This document shows positions 23,201-36,524 of a stretch of 64,000 nucleotides of DNA, piece after piece. Source of the stretch: Arthrinium phaeospermum (Eukaryota > Ascomycota > Sordariomycetes > Amphisphaeriales > Apiosporaceae); assembly GCA_006503535.1 (NCBI GenBank), contig QYRS01000003.1, positions 806,001 through 870,000 of the forward strand. The letters run 5' to 3'. Each line of letters starts with the position of its first letter. Position 1 is the first letter of the stretch. A model generated the notes under the pieces. It ran no database searches. It worked only from the letters and a program-made list of their open reading frames with translations, and had not been told where the DNA came from. The position numbers and the translations under genes were made by a program.

Positions 23201-24540
23201 GACGGCCATTCACCACCCCCGTTCGAGTTAGAGTGCAGAGTTCCAGTCGGCCTGCGACGTCAAGTATGGACGACGGCCCCTCACTCGCAATCGACGTTCC
23301 GAGCAAGGGTGGCATGCTGTCCAACCACAGCGTTTCTTGCCTACATCCCTCTTGCATGGCATCTTTGTGGGGTTAAGAGTCAAGGGCCTTTTCTTCTATT
23401 GCAGTGAACCTGACATTAGAAGATGCTGACAGCAGGAGGCATCTGCATAGAAGGAGCAGACGACGTTTCGGTCGCCCCCCTCTCCCCTCGCAGTCACTCA
23501 GCCCCATTCTCGGCGCGATTGGAGACTGTTGCGCTTGATTCTGGTACGGCACTAACTGTTTACTTGGTAAGCAAGATGCTGCCGATGATCAGCCTCTGCC
23601 TCCTGCGCAAGATGGAAATAGCCGTATGAAAACCAAACGAGGTTGATGTAAGTCATGGATGGGGCTACTTGCGTTATCCCGTCTCTGTTAGCTCCTAGGG
23701 TCCCCGCACTAGTCTGTTGCGGATTGTCACTTGGACCGCGCATCGGCCAAGGCGCAGTACGTAGTGGGAAACCCACAGTTCGGACCAGTCCCGTCTCGTT
23801 TCTAGGTCGTCGCTCACCGCTTCGTGCTCTCTGGGTTTTTTCTCTCTACGTACTTGTACTCGGTAGCTCTCTCATTGTGCTGGTGGTGGTGGTTGAGCCT
23901 GAGGGGAGGGGGGCCCTTTCTACGCTGCCGGCATCCCATGGGTTCGAACTGTGGAGTTCCCGTCTGGAATTTTGAGACCGTTGGGCATGACTGCAAGAAA
24001 ACAAAGAAGAGAAAGGAAAAAAGCGTCACTCGTGATTGGCGATGAGTCGACGCGCAGGCCAACCGGTATACAATGCGCTTGATGTATACGAGCAAATACA
24101 TTTATTATACAAACCTCTTATACCCGTAAGGAAGGTCATGTTAGGCTATTTTACATGCACCTAGAGCAACGTAGACATTCGTAAACCGTCGCATACGATC
24201 GATAGACTCCGACCCGGCGACCAGCAGCGAGACCATCTCGCCTGCAATTGTCTCAATACTAGTCAGATCTGTGACTGAGGGGACTAGCTGGCAGTTAGGT
24301 AAGGGTAGTTTGGCTGATAGTCTGAGAAATCGCGGCTTTACCAGTCATCTGGTTCTTAGGTTCGGTGTTGTAAAGTCAAATTGGAAGCCTGCCTTGCGCT
24401 GAGGCAGAGATGACTGGAGCTTAAGTATTATCCAGGACATGTTCCACATCCATCCACTGACTGAGGGTAACGAACGCCGTGACTGGGAAAGGGGACCAAA
24501 TCGATAAAGATCGAGCAACCCCTCCATGAACTAATGATAC
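20241..24540. other. 4.3 kb gene-poor region
   Basis: Only short unrelated frames on both strands; none shows conserved protein character or joins to another by a convincing intron. I see no RNA gene. It separates the Pol III subunit promoter from the PUF leader. Confidence 0.45.
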
Positions 24541-25549
24541 ATTGCCTCTCTGCCCAGTCTGCCTCTATCTAAAGTCGACGGTGTACGTAACGTTCCGGCA
24601 AGGGTTCAATACTTGCGCGAGATCTCGCAGGCTCTCTACCTATTCTCTCTCTTCGTCCGTCTACCGACTAGCAAAAGTCTGGAGTCACCCTCTGGAGTTT
24701 GTGTGTGCGGTTTTTAGACCCAGGTCCACGAACCAGGATCAGGAAGGTAACGAGCCACCGACCAACCTGTGCTGGTGCTGGTGCTGTGGCCCCCCAACTC
24801 CCAGTCCAGTCCCATCGGCTCTCCGACAGGGGTCAATTTCTGGGTTACTCTTGTTCCTGCTTCAACCCCCCCCAAAGGCCAAAAGAAGCACCACCACCAC
24901 CACCACCATAGCGGCTTGATCTTGGTCTGGCTTTCGCTTCGCTTCGCAACTTGCTCTCTTTCTCGTCCACAACTCACATTCATTTTGTTGGTCAATCTTC
25001 TTGCTGTCGCTCCCTGTGTAGGGAAGCGTTTTTGTTGCTATAGTTCCTCATTCTCATCAAAGGTAAGCCGCAAGTCCCCCCGTCTCGTCTCGTCTGGCCT
25101 TCGTTAGCCCGCCCGGAACCTCTGCCTCCACCTCCAGCCAGTCAAGTCACCTTGGCGACGGTTGACTCGTCTTGTGTGTGTGCTTGCGATTGAGGCACCA
25201 CTGGAGATGGGCGCACCAAAATAGAGAAGAGATATACTTGGTCCAGCGATCAATCTGATAGAAGCCCAGCGCAAGTAATTTGCCGTTGCGCTTCAATCTG
25301 CTCTGTCGCTTCAGAAGCAGAGTCCTGTGCCTTGTTGTGGTGGTTATTGTTTCTAGCGAAGACACACAAGACTATCTGTCGCGCCGCCTGTCTCTGGTTA
25401 TGTCTGACTTGAGTCTTTGATGACCGACGGACCAAATGCTGACCACCAACCCGCGATCCTGCAGTTTATAGAACGGCGACACGACTGTCCAGCTCTGTAC
25501 GAAAACCCGATTGTTGTAACAACAGTACGAAAACATAAAACCCACAAGA
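24541..25549 (+). promoter_or_regulatory. Probable promoter and long leader of the PUF gene
   Basis: Pyrimidine-rich blocks with a CAC trinucleotide tract (24889-24908) precede the PUF start at 25550. A candidate splice donor (AAAGGTAAGC) lies near 25060. Long, spliced leaders are common upstream of fungal regulatory genes, so a 5' UTR intron is possible but not shown. Confidence 0.4.
24889..24908 (+). repeat. (CAC)n microsatellite
   Basis: Between six and seven tandem CAC units in the probable PUF leader, right after an eight-C run. It is noncoding in the favoured gene model. Confidence 0.8.
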
Positions 25550-28500
25550 ATGATGGACGATTACCGATACCGCGCCCAGCAGCAACAGCAGCAGCAGCAG
25601 TCGCCCCGGAACGAAGCGCCAATGAATTCGCTTGTGTCTCCGCCGAGGAATGGCGCTCGCATGCCTCAGCAGCAGCATGTATCGAGCCAAGACCATCGCA
25701 CCTCGTTGCCCCGTCGGTTCACTACCGATTCGGGGCGTGTACCAACACTGTCCACCATAAATACCCAGCGTCCTCCCGAGCCGCAGGAGTATCCTACCGC
25801 CGTGAGTGCAACCCTGTCCCCCCGCCGGGCATCTCCGTTGCTGTCTAGCCCTGCTGGGTTGTCTTCCGAGCATGTCTCAATATTGAAATATATGTCTTGC
25901 GCTTGTGGAACTCGTGGCTGACTTTCTGCCCGCCCAGACCCAGTATAAAGCCCAATTGGTATGACACCTGCCCTTTGAACTTCGCCTTGCCTGTTTTCCG
26001 GTCAAGCTTGCTAGAGCTTCTGACCTGCAAACTCGGGGTTGATTCGCTTTCGGTGGCGCTAGAAGCATTGCTGACTGTGAGTTGCAGCTGGAGAAGAAGA
26101 AGCTTGAATATGAGAAGATCCTGGAGCAGAGACGGCGCTTCGAAGCCGAGATGCAGAAACTCGCGGCGCAACAGCGACTAGAGGAGATGGAACTGTTACG
26201 TATGCAGGAAGATCTGGGCCGTGGTGCTCTGACAGGTCACTTGTCCGAGCCGACGACACCACCGGAGTATCGCGAAACCTCGTCCGGATTTCCCACCATG
26301 TTCTCCCGTCCGAACAGATATTCGACCTCAAGCTTGGTCTCTCCGCAAACGATGTTCAACCAACGTGGCAGGTCCGGTTCCCAGTTGACGTCACCCCAAT
26401 CGTCGGCCATGCCATCTCGTTTTGGTTTCGACGACCAGATCCCTTCCAGATCAGTCCCAGGGTCTCGGCGCAACAGCGACGATGACGAGAAGGAAGAGGC
26501 TCTTCGTCAGGATCCTACCAGTCATCGATCCACGAATGCGTACGTATCTTGTTTCCCCTTCGAATTCGCCGTGTTTGTTGCGTGATTGCCTGCCTTGCTG
26601 TTGTGTGTGTGCGCTTGGTCGGTCTGCTTGAACCTGTCAAGGTCATCCGTTGCCGTTCTGAATTAGCGTGAATCAGAACCAACATTTTCTGCGCGGTTGA
26701 AGTTGGGACCCAACGTGCCTCTCATTGAACACCAGGCTTCATGAACATGTCCAGTGCATGATTCTGATCATTCCCTCCATTCACCCCACCCTCTCTCTAC
26801 ATTCACATATCCCGTTTCCTTATCCGATAAAAGGAGAATCCCTCAGAGTGTTGTCAGTCCTTGACTGTGCAAGACACCTTCTTCCTGCACTTTGAAGCTC
26901 GGTTGTTGCAGCCGAACTTAACAGAAACAGAAGACATATCCAGTTCATCAGGTAACTCCCATTCCCTGCACCATCTACCTCCCACCTCGGTCGGTCGACT
27001 TGCCTCTAGGAAAGCTCCTTCATGCATGATCACATAAGAGCTTCCACCCTCGCACGACCCCGACTACTTTGTTTTGGGGCTTGAACAGAAAGACCGCGCC
27101 CAGAGAGTATGGCCATTGTCCTGCACTTTGATTTTCTTCACATGGCAGTTCAGGACGTTGCATTCACCAGCTTGAGCCCACACTCCTTCCTCTACCAAGT
27201 CTGGTGATAACCATACCATCTCCTACCTATCTCCTGCATGAACCTATTGATCTTCCCATTGTCTTCTCTTGACACAAACATTTCGTCACTTGGTCCTTAC
27301 TTGTTTCCTTGTGCTGACTCATATTGGCCAGACTTAACCGGTACTCGATGCCTGTTACGAGAAGAGGTAATCTCTACGACAACATTGATCAGACCAACGC
27401 TGCAGGCTTTCTCTTCAGAGACGACGATTCCGCAATGGAGCCCACTTACACCGCTGTCGATACTGGCGACAACGGCTTCCCGAAGCTGTACACACAGAAG
27501 CCAAACCCTAACCGAGTAAGTGATTCTCTTAAAATATCAACTCAATTCACTTCTTCTTGATTGTTATCAAATTTCCCCCACCTGAATTTTGGAGTTGGCG
27601 GTTGTGAACGCGTTGTGAATAGCGCGTTTGGTTTGTTGATTGTCTGCTTCGGACAATGCTTTATTCAATACACCAAACCAACCTGCCTTTCCTATTTCTG
27701 CCCCAACTGCCAATAAGCCAGGAGCAGGAGGGGAAAAACATCCAGCTTCAGACGAGTTCAATTTTTCCTGCTTCCTCACTTTTCCTCATCTGCAGCTGGA
27801 ATTAATTCTCTGGCATGAGCATCTGCACATACCAACCATCCTTGGACTTGCACTACTTATCATTCTCTTCTTTCATGCGCCTCGGCAATTTCCCACTTAC
27901 TAACTGCCACCTCACATAGCTCTCGGCCTCTTCTGTTGCCGTCGATCTCTCTGCACTTGAGACCGCGAACGGTTGGAACAAGATGCCTTCTATGCACCGA
28001 CACCAGCAGAGCTTGTCACAGCTCAGCTCCTCCCAGATGGGCTCCAGTGATAATGGCCAGAGCGGAGAGGGTTCTGATGCTAAGAACATGGGGGCCCGAT
28101 CCAATTTCCGCCATTCCCTTGACTTGAAGAACCACAATCTTGATATGTCCTACTACAAGGAGGCCGCTGAGGCCGCTGCTTCTTCTGCTGCCCCTCTCAT
28201 GTCGCCTCCCGCAGCACAGGTTCTGACTACGCCTCCCAAGCTGCAGACGTCGTTTTCTGCAAACGACATCCCCACTGTCAAGAACCCTTCATCTGCTGTT
28301 ACACCTGGCTTCAACAATAACGCCAACGCCAACGCACATGCTCAGCAGCATTTCCACAACCACAATGCTAGCATTGGCCGCATCCCCCCGGGTGCCTACT
28401 CCAAACGCCACAGTCGTGAGCTTTCCGGCGATAGTGGCCACATTGCAGTCACTCAGTCTGCCACCTTCCCGTCGATTGGATCGGCTCTCCATGGCAATGC

Positions 28501-30219
28501 ACCATCCTTTGGACCTCCTGTCACCCAGGCCCAAATGCAGTCAACCCCGTCATCTGCTGCGGTCTCTTCACCAGGTTCATCCATGGGCTCTTATCCTTCA
28601 TTCTTCCCAGGCGGATATAACCCTAACAGCCCCAACGGCCACCACGGCCCCAACGGCCACCACGGCCCCAGTGGTCATCACGGTCCGAGTGGCTCCCACG
28701 GCTCCAATAGCTCTCACGGTCCCCATGGCCCTCATGGTCCTGCTTACAACAACATGAACATGCTGACAATGGGAATGAACAACATGAACATGAACGGATA
28801 CTCGAGCCAACCTTACACCACTGGCTATGCTCCCATGTACCAGCCCGGTCCTTCCAACAACCGTGATTCGCAGCAGCGTGTCATCAACCAGCGTCGCGCT
28901 GTTGACAGCGAGGGTAAGTCCATCTTTGGTACTATTTGTATACACTCAACTAATTGTTTATAGCCATGTCCCGCTTCAACAACCTGACGCTTGATGACCT
29001 TGCTGGAGAGATCTTTGCTCTGTGCAAGGACCAGCATGGCTGCCGCTTCCTTCAGAAGCAACTGGAGAACCGAAACCCGACCGAGATCCGCCAGATCTGG
29101 CGGGAGACCAGCCCTCACGTCACCGAGTTGATGATGGATCCTTTTGGCAACTATCTCTGCCAGAAGCTTCTGGAGTACTGCACTGATGATGAACGCACTA
29201 CCCTTATTCAGAATGCATCTGCGCAGATGGTTCGCATTGCCCTGAACCAGCACGGTACTCGCGCCCTCCAGAAGATGATTGAGTTTGTCTCTATCCCCGA
29301 GCATGTGCAGATCATTGTCAACGCTCTTCGTTACCAGGTTGTCGACCTCATTCAAGACCTGAATGGTAACCACGTCATCCAGAAGTGTCTTAACAAGCTA
29401 TCTGCGGAAGACGCCCAGTTCATCTTTGATGCTGTTGGCAACCATTGTATTGATGTCGGCACTCACCGCCATGGTTGCTGCGTTCTTCAGCGCTGCATCG
29501 ATCATGCTTCTGGTGACCAGAAGAGTTGGCTCGTTGCGCGTATCACCGACAATGCCCTCCGCCTTGTACAAGATCCTTTCGGTAACTACGTGGTTCAGTA
29601 TATCATCGACCTCAACCAGCCATCTTTCACTGAACCCCTCGTCACCCAATTCGGTACCAAGATTGGCATGCTCTCCCGCCACAAGTTCAGCTCCAATGTC
29701 ATCGAGAAATGCCTGCGCTGCGCTTCGGAGCCTTCCCGAGACAAGATGTGCCAGGAGATGCTGAACCCGGGAGAGATGGAGAAGATGTTGCGGGATTCCT
29801 TTGGCAACTACGTGGTTCAGACCGCCCTGGAACATGCCACTCCTCCGATGAAGCACCAGCTTGTCGAGTCAATTCGTCCCATTCTGCCTGGTATCCGATC
29901 TACGCCCTACGGCCGCCGCCTGCAGGCCAAGATTCAGACCTATGACAACAACAACGCTTCGAACCCAAGCAGCGGCCAGACCACGCCCGCCGACCAGACC
30001 GGTGGACAGATCTCGCTTCGCACTGCTCGTACCATGGGCAACGGTACTATGGCTTCCGGAGGCTACCCCAACGGCATGAATGGTGCCCCGCGTCAGGCTG
30101 CCTACCCTGCGGGCAGCGGCCTCCCGGTGCCTCCTCCTCAGCCTCCCCGGCTGAACCAGGGCTACACCTACCCAGGTGCTCCTATGCAGACTGGCAACGG
30201 TGATGGCCACTTCTTCTGA
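25550..30219 (+). CDS. Pumilio-family (PUF) RNA-binding protein (6 exons)
   Basis: Sequence-specific mRNA-binding repressor that binds 3' UTRs and recruits deadenylation factors. Exons are 25550-25801, 25938-25958, 26088-26539, 27332-27515, 27920-28913 and 28964-30219, giving 1052 residues with all phases consistent. Exon 2 is a seven-codon microexon (TQYKAQL). The protein starts with a Gln run, then a coiled coil (LEKKKLEYEKILEQRRRFE), an SEPTTPPEYR...FSRPNRYSTSSL block, a NRYSMPV motif, disordered linkers with an HGP/HGS repeat, and an RRA hinge. Eight PUM repeats fill exon 6, with helices HGCRFLQK, FGNYLCQK, HGTRALQK, NGNHVIQK, HGCCVLQR, FGNYVVQY, FSSNVIEK and FGNYVVQT. The SNxxE of repeat 7, flanked by NYxxQ in repeats 6 and 8, predicts UGU recognition. 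No RRM is present, so it belongs with Puf4/Puf5-like rather than Jsn1-like proteins. Confidence 0.95.
28627..28746 (+). repeat. In-frame HGP/HGS-rich tandem repeat in the PUF linker
   Basis: A run of 9-15 base units (GGCCACCACGGCCCCAA-like) encodes repeated H-G-x-N/S-G-H motifs between the disordered linker and the PUM repeats. Units near the start are nearly identical and later ones drift. Such tracts often vary in length between strains. Confidence 0.7.
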
Positions 30220-32654
30220 GGTCTTTTCTTTTGCAAATTGCCGCCACCCAGCTTGTAATGGTATGGTGCGAGGGACGAACGGGGGCGGCATTTATCGAGA
30301 CGGCTTTTCCCGGCTGTCGTTGCGGTTTTCTATTTGGCTTAGGCGAAGCACGAACGAAATGTCTTCCACGAATCTGACGACTTTTCCTTGTTGTTCTTCT
30401 ACAGACGACACCCAACTTAACCTGGCATTCGACTCTAACTCGACACTTGACATAGGTCGACGAGCACTTCACTAGCACCCACCGTTCCCTGGGTTGCGCT
30501 GTACACTACAGCTCGTTGACACCAAACTTATCATCCCCTTTGGATTTCTGCCGGTCTTGGATGAGGAACGTTTGTGACTTGGGGTGACCAAGAACAGCAT
30601 CAACATCCATACCCAGATCTCTCAAGGCCTGTATCCCTGTATCAGGATCGCGGGCTACAACTCGCCCCGCATAGATTTTCCTAGCAGTTTTCTCTTTTTC
30701 TTTACATTGTCGTTTCTTTTTTTGGTTCGGATGCACCTGGCATTGCGATGATCTCCGAAATCCCGACGTCTTCATGAACGTCATCACGATGGTTCACGAC
30801 GACAAGGACTTGAGAGCATCTTACGTGGTAGCTTGCTACAAGCACTTCTTATGCCAGCTGTCACCGACGGTTTTACGGGCAGGCGAGGGAGATTCATTGC
30901 GCTTCTTCTCTTCTTCACTTCTGGGTGGCGTTAGTACACTCTCCGAAACACCAGCCATCGGCAATTCTCAGCAACACAAAGCACACCTTATTACTCCATG
31001 TTTACACCCCTCAACATACAGTATCCTCATGGCTTTCGAGGAATGAGTGATACTGGATAGACACTGCCGGGAGGTGCCTTTGTCAAGGGCGAACAAGTGG
31101 CCGAGCTTCCATCAGCTCTCGGAATAATGGGACACACCATAAGGGAGATGATGTTGCAGAAATCTTTTCGGGGAGGTAGAAAGCGAAGACATATCCCCAA
31201 GATATATTCTCTCTTGTTGTTCACTACGGAAACTAGGATGGCGGTTCTCTTCTATTTTTCCCTTTCGGCAACGATTGCACCCACAGAGTTCACATGGAAT
31301 GAATGGTAGCATTTGGTTGCGGCATCCCGACGAAGAGAAATTTGCACCACATGAGATTGGGCAAAATGAACTTTGGCATTCAGAGGAAGATGCCATTATT
31401 TGCGTGTACTTTTGCAGATAGATTGCCTAATAAAGGCTCATGACATAACTCTTCTGACTTGGCTTGCTTCTGTGACATGGTATGGATAACTGCTCTTCAA
31501 ATATGTGAAGGGACACATACTTCGAAGGTGTAGGGTGTGATGAAGATGAATGCTGCTTGTAGGTGTAACCAGGCCACGCGAAGGTGCTACAACACCAACC
31601 GGCAGTTGGTGCCACCATTTAGAATGATGGCCATGGGCTCGGTCCATTTCCTACATAGATGGGTAGAAGGACCACGGGTCAATCATGATGGATGGAGCTA
31701 CTTGTTTACTTCCGTCTTCTACTCGCTCGTCTGATATCGGATCGAGTGGGCAGATGCTGCCCTGAACGCTTGCCCGCACCCTGCAATGAACCATATAAGT
31801 AACCTGTCCAGACTGACTGGGGATGTACGATGCTATCATCCTATCATATATAAGACCTGCCTGCCCCAGTCGGCCCTCTCTGCCACTTTTCAGTGGGACT
31901 GGTAGGATCAAATACAACACAGATGACGTCCCCTAGCTTGTCTGTTCCTTGTTCCCCGGTAGATGCAAGGCTAAGAATGTAAGCACCATTGTGGAGAGAA
32001 TGCAAACAAAAGACAGTCCGGGGAAATGGCCATCAGGTCTAGACTGCGATACTGGTTGGCTCTGGTGAGACGCCAACTACAGTTTATGTTTCGGAATCGG
32101 GTGTTCCCAGTTCTCCAAGGCCTTCTGGGCACGAGCAACAAGCTATATGCCCGGCGTCTTCAAGGGATGATATATGCTACTGTATCAGTTCTGTAGACAT
32201 CAAGTTAACCAGCAAGCATGGCAGAAGGGCACAGAGATTGCTCCAGCATCGCTGCCGAGCTGCAATGGCTTTACAACAAACCAACAGTATGTATAGGAAC
32301 GAAGAACACAGCAGTACTACTCGCGACGGTGGATTGGATGGGCACTTTCATACGGAGAGGCGTATCGATGGAACCAAGACAGTAGCAGCTCACATGGGAG
32401 ACGAGGAAAAGTAGCGGCTACTTGGTGATTTTTAGAATCTCATTATCATCGTCACAATACGCCATGTAGTAAACCCATTTGTGCTGCTGATCAAATGCTT
32501 TTCGTCATTCTCAGCTACCTGATTTAGACCAGCCGAGCTTTTCCCCAGCCTGTTGCATGCCCAATGAACCGTTCGACGAAGCGTAACCACGCCCCATCGC
32601 AAAACAAGGATGCCCAGATCAATCGCCCCCCTTTCACCAGGAGTGAAGTGGCGT
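30220..32654. other. 2.4 kb convergent intergenic region
   Basis: It holds the presumed 3' UTRs of the PUF gene (+) and L15 (-). Frames such as 30506-30787 (-) and 31112-31396 (-) are short and lack domains. Nothing else is recognised. Confidence 0.45.
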
Positions 32655-33596
32655 TTAACGGTATCGCCAGAGAGACATGGTGTTGTGGCGCTTCCAGGTC
32701 TTTCTGCGGCCAGCCTTGGTCTTGTTGTAGCGGTGGCCCTTGTTGAGACCACGCGACTTCTTGCCGGTGGCGGTGAGACCACGAGACTCGCGGTGCTTGT
32801 GGACGGGGTTGACGATCCAGTTGATGCGGGGGTCCTTGCGGATGGCCTTGTGCTGGGGGTCGACGAGGATGATCTCGAAGTACTTGTAGGTCGAGTCCTG
32901 GTTGATCCAGTACGAGTTGAGGACGCGCAAGTTAGCGCAGCGGCGGCCGACACGCTCCTCAGCGGTGGACTTCAGGGAGCGCTGGTACTTCAGCTGGTTA
33001 ACACCCTGGTTGGTGGGCTTGCCTGTACAAGGGGTCAGTAACTGATATCACGACCAAAAAAAAATCTCATTCCACGGGTCAGAATGTAGACGAACCGTAA
33101 GTGGCACCCTTGGGCACGGGTCGCTTGCGGCCACCACGGCGGACGCGGACGCGGTAGATGACATAGCCCTGCTTGGCCTTGTAACCGAGACGGCGGGCCT
33201 TGTCGGGGCGCGAAGGGCGGGAAGCGCGGTGAATGACATTCAACTGGCGGAGCTATATTGATGCAGTCTCAGCAAATGTTCAACGACTGTATAGCAGAGA
33301 CACAGGTTTCCCGATCTGTGGCCAGCCCGCAAAAAGGCAATTGAAAATTTGCAGTTTCGGGGGCCGGCGAGATGCGGGACAACACAGGCGTCCACATGAT
33401 CATCCAGTGATCCATCCAATCGAAATGTCATTGAATGCATATGTTTGTTCGTGTGTGCCGTGTCGCCTGGTGGACTGGAGGCAGAGGGCGGTTGGGTTTT
33501 TCAACATACTTCCCAGCAGCGGACTCGGAGGAGGAATCGCAGGACATCCGACTGCTTCTTCTTCTGAAGCTCTTCGACGTACTTGAGGGCACCCAT
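32655..33596 (-). CDS. rpl15: 60S ribosomal protein L15 (eL15), 3 exons
   Basis: Structural protein of the large ribosomal subunit, made in the cytosol and assembled in the nucleolus. Minus-strand exons are 33596-33510, 33252-33096 and 33022-32655, giving 203 residues, against about 204 in the family. Each junction restores conserved reading: LRVRCWE to [20 protein letters not shown], and KGATYG to [17 protein letters not shown]. Family-typical segments follow: [59 protein letters not shown] and a basic end [17 protein letters not shown]. Introns early in the frame are common in fungal ribosomal protein genes. Codon choice is strongly C-ending, as expected for a highly expressed gene. Confidence 0.97.
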
Positions 33597-34150
33597 CTTG
33601 GCTGTTGTGTTGTTGTCGTGTCAGCAGATCGCAGGCCAGCTAGGTTGATCAAGAGATGGATGTGTCGGTCAAGAAACGTACCAGGTTGGGAATTATGGCC
33701 TGCAAAATTGGATGGTCGTGTGTCGTTTTGGGTTGTTCACAAGTGGGAGAGAGGTGGGAGGAATTATTGAGAAAAAAAGCATACCATTTCACAATGGGGC
33801 ACACAAATTTGGGTTGTGGGTGAGAAAAATGAGGGTCTAAACCCAGATTGGCTTAGCCTGGATCAGCCCGGCTTATCGCCCGACTCAAAATGCTATGCCC
33901 CACCTTATTCTACCCTTCGAACTAGACCTTCAGGCTCTTGGCATTGGATTGATTGAATTGAAGCAGTTAGGTAATCAATATCAGAACTACCTCCTGTATA
34001 CCTGCGTGCATTCAACTAAGGATATGGCTGTGGTAGCAGGTTGTTATTCGTCAACATGAGCAAGGATCTCTCTACCTCGATTTTAGCTAATTGAAGTCCG
34101 TCTACAAAGTCCAGTTGCCTGGATTAGCCAATAGATACGTTTTACTCTCA
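33597..34150. promoter_or_regulatory. Promoter and leader of L15
   Basis: About 550 bases upstream of the L15 start on the minus strand. It includes short T-rich and A-rich runs, and the AAAAAAA stretch near 33772 may be part of the core promoter. It also contains the 3' end region of the next minus-strand gene. Confidence 0.4.
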
Positions 34151-35141
34151 TCAGGTCATTCGTGAATCAGAGACACCACCATGGTCAACATCGGTAAGAT
34201 GGCCATCCGCATCAACTTCCACATGGGCCGACTTCGCGAGGTTTCGAAATAGCTCAAACTGCTCATAAGCAGCCGGTCCCCAGCTGTCCTCGGGTTTCGG
34301 CTGCTGGAAGTCCTGGAACATACTTGCCGCCTTCTTCTCGTGCTCGCCTGCTTCGTCGTTGTCCAAGTCCGACGGTGAGAAGGTACCGGGGGCCAGGTGG
34401 TTGGCCACGATCTTCATGCCATGCTCCCGTCCCTTGGCGAGCATTTCCTTCACGTCTCTTCGGTCCTTCTTCCATGTCGACAGCATCGATGTGTCGATTG
34501 CCTTGCCTTTTAGGGCCTCTTCGGTGTCCTTGTGCAATGCCAAAAGACTGGCGCTGGCCGCGAGTGTATCCTGCATCTGCTGGAAGAAAGCAGCCCCCTC
34601 CTTCCGCGAGTCCTCGAGTCGAAGGGAAGCCACGATCTCGTGGGCGCTTTCGAGGATTGGTGCGGATTCTGATTCGTCTGGTTGGCTTAACCCATGGTGT
34701 TAGACTGTGCCCTCGCTTGGAAGTGTCTGGTCCACTTACTGTGATGCAATCTGTTCGCTGAGAGATTCCTGAGCTTTGTTTGTGGTCCCCTGAATTCCAG
34801 TGTAAAAGTCGTCCATCTTCTCCTTGTAATACTTGGCTTCATTGCTCTTTATCAGCCGAATCCATTTGATCCATTCACCCCCGTCCCTGCGACGAAGTCA
34901 GTGATGGCTTCTTGTTCATTGCCTCTCTGTCACTTACTTCGGATCTTGAGGTTCGATCTTGGGGCGCTTGGCAGAGGGTCTTGGCTCGCTGCGACTATCC
35001 CGAGCAAGCGCGAGTTGACTGCCTCCCTCTGGACTTGGTTCTCAGTATGGTAGCAAGACAGGAAGGAGGTTTGGTAGGGGTGAACCAACGTTTGGGCGCA
35101 TCCCCAGCAGATTTTCTTTTTGCTGCCCGTTTGGGTGGCAT
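34151..35141 (-). CDS. Predicted nuclear fungal protein, 4 exons, function unknown
   Basis: I do not recognise a named family. Minus-strand exons are 35141-35090, 35040-34938, 34886-34740 and 34685-34151, giving 278 residues; the phases agree across three short introns (46-54 bases). Two basic clusters, MPPKRAAKRKSAG at the start and SAKRPKIEPQ near residue 45, look like nuclear localisation signals. The rest is charged and mostly helical (WIKWIRLIKSNEAKYYKEKMDDFY, then MSTWKKDRRDVKEML-like segments) with an acidic C-terminal region. The first junction (donor GTTGGT, acceptor CTGAG) is weaker than the others but is the only one that joins an ATG exon in frame. The likely role is nuclear; anything finer is a guess. 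Confidence 0.72.
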
Positions 35142-36524
35142 TATTCAATGGACTCGTGGGCTAGATAGGGTGCGATGAAGTATACCAAATACTGGACACA
35201 GGTCTGTATTACAAAGTATTGAGAACGAGTGGAAGAAGATCGCAGTAGACAAGAGGTAGATGGAACATACGAAAAGGTTCCTTTACCGCGCGCGATAGAC
35301 AGTGCTTGGAAATATACCTTGGAATCCGACCAGCTGGAAGTTTGGTAGAGATGGGTAGAGTTGTCAATGCTGATTTCTGCTCGGTCGTGTCTGCACGTAG
35401 TCAAGGGAAGTAGGTAGGCAACATATGCAGTTGCGAAATGCAACTAAGGAAGTCACGACCAGGACTTGAAGAGGCAACCCACTTGTACACTCGCGACTTC
35501 CCTCCCTGATTCATGTTACGCAGGTACCAATGCACCTCGGTTTCTTAATAAAGCCCATTGGATTGGGCTACGGAGATCATCTTACCAGGGAGATAACAAA
35601 AGCCGTTGGAGCTGTGTGGTTGACTGTACGATTGGTAAGTGTGATGAGGTCTCGCCAAACATGACAATTAGATGGGCAGACAGAGCAAATGAGGCAATAG
35701 CAAAACTCGCCAACCACAGGAGGCTTGTAGATATGATACACTCCGAAGCCAATACCACTACATAGAGATGCGATTCACATACATATCATTATAGATGGAG
35801 CGAGCAGTACGAAGCCGCAAATTTGCAATTATTCAGATTCCCCCGAGAGAAGCCATTGACCCATGCCATCAACTTTTCGCTATCTGAGTCCCTCCCTCTT
35901 AGTAGACTCCTTGAAGAAAACAAAAAGGAAAAGAACAAATCCATAGTGCAAAAAAGGTAGCCTCTCCTCGGGTAGATGGATGGGTGGGCAGATATCACCA
36001 ACCTGCCACAACCACCGAAAAGTAAAGAACGAATGAATGGAATCTTTGATCGTACAATGCTGAAAAAGCCAGCCTCCGGTACCCAATGAATGTGGAAACA
36101 AACATCCTCCTTCTCCTCCGCTTAGCCCCTTCTCGAGATGCCACACAATTACACCCGTGCTCGTGCAAAAGCCACTCTGTCTATTCCTTTCCCTGCGCTG
36201 CAAATGAATTTTTGGATGAACCGTCTTATGCCATTTGTCGTTGACGTCGTGTAGCTACCGAAATCATCGCTGCCGTTTCGGAATCCATTCTGAATCCGAG
36301 GAAACTGCAAGAAAACAAGAAAACAAAAAAAAAAGAGTATTTTGGAGAAGTCTCGCCAGAACAGAGTTGAGCCACCGCCACGGCCTGTTCTGCGAGCGAT
36401 ATCAACATGCTCGTATTCTTTCTGAATCTGGAGCAAAAAGACAATCACACCATCAGTCGTGTGCTGCAACGCCGTCGTGTATGTGAAAGATCAAGTATGA
36501 ACGAGAAACTGCCAACAGAACCGA
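35142..36524. other. 1.4 kb intergenic region
   Basis: It contains the promoter of the 34-35 kb gene and the 3' UTR of the PSP1-domain gene, both on the minus strand. A long A-rich tract (36300-36335) is present. No gene is supported. Confidence 0.45.
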
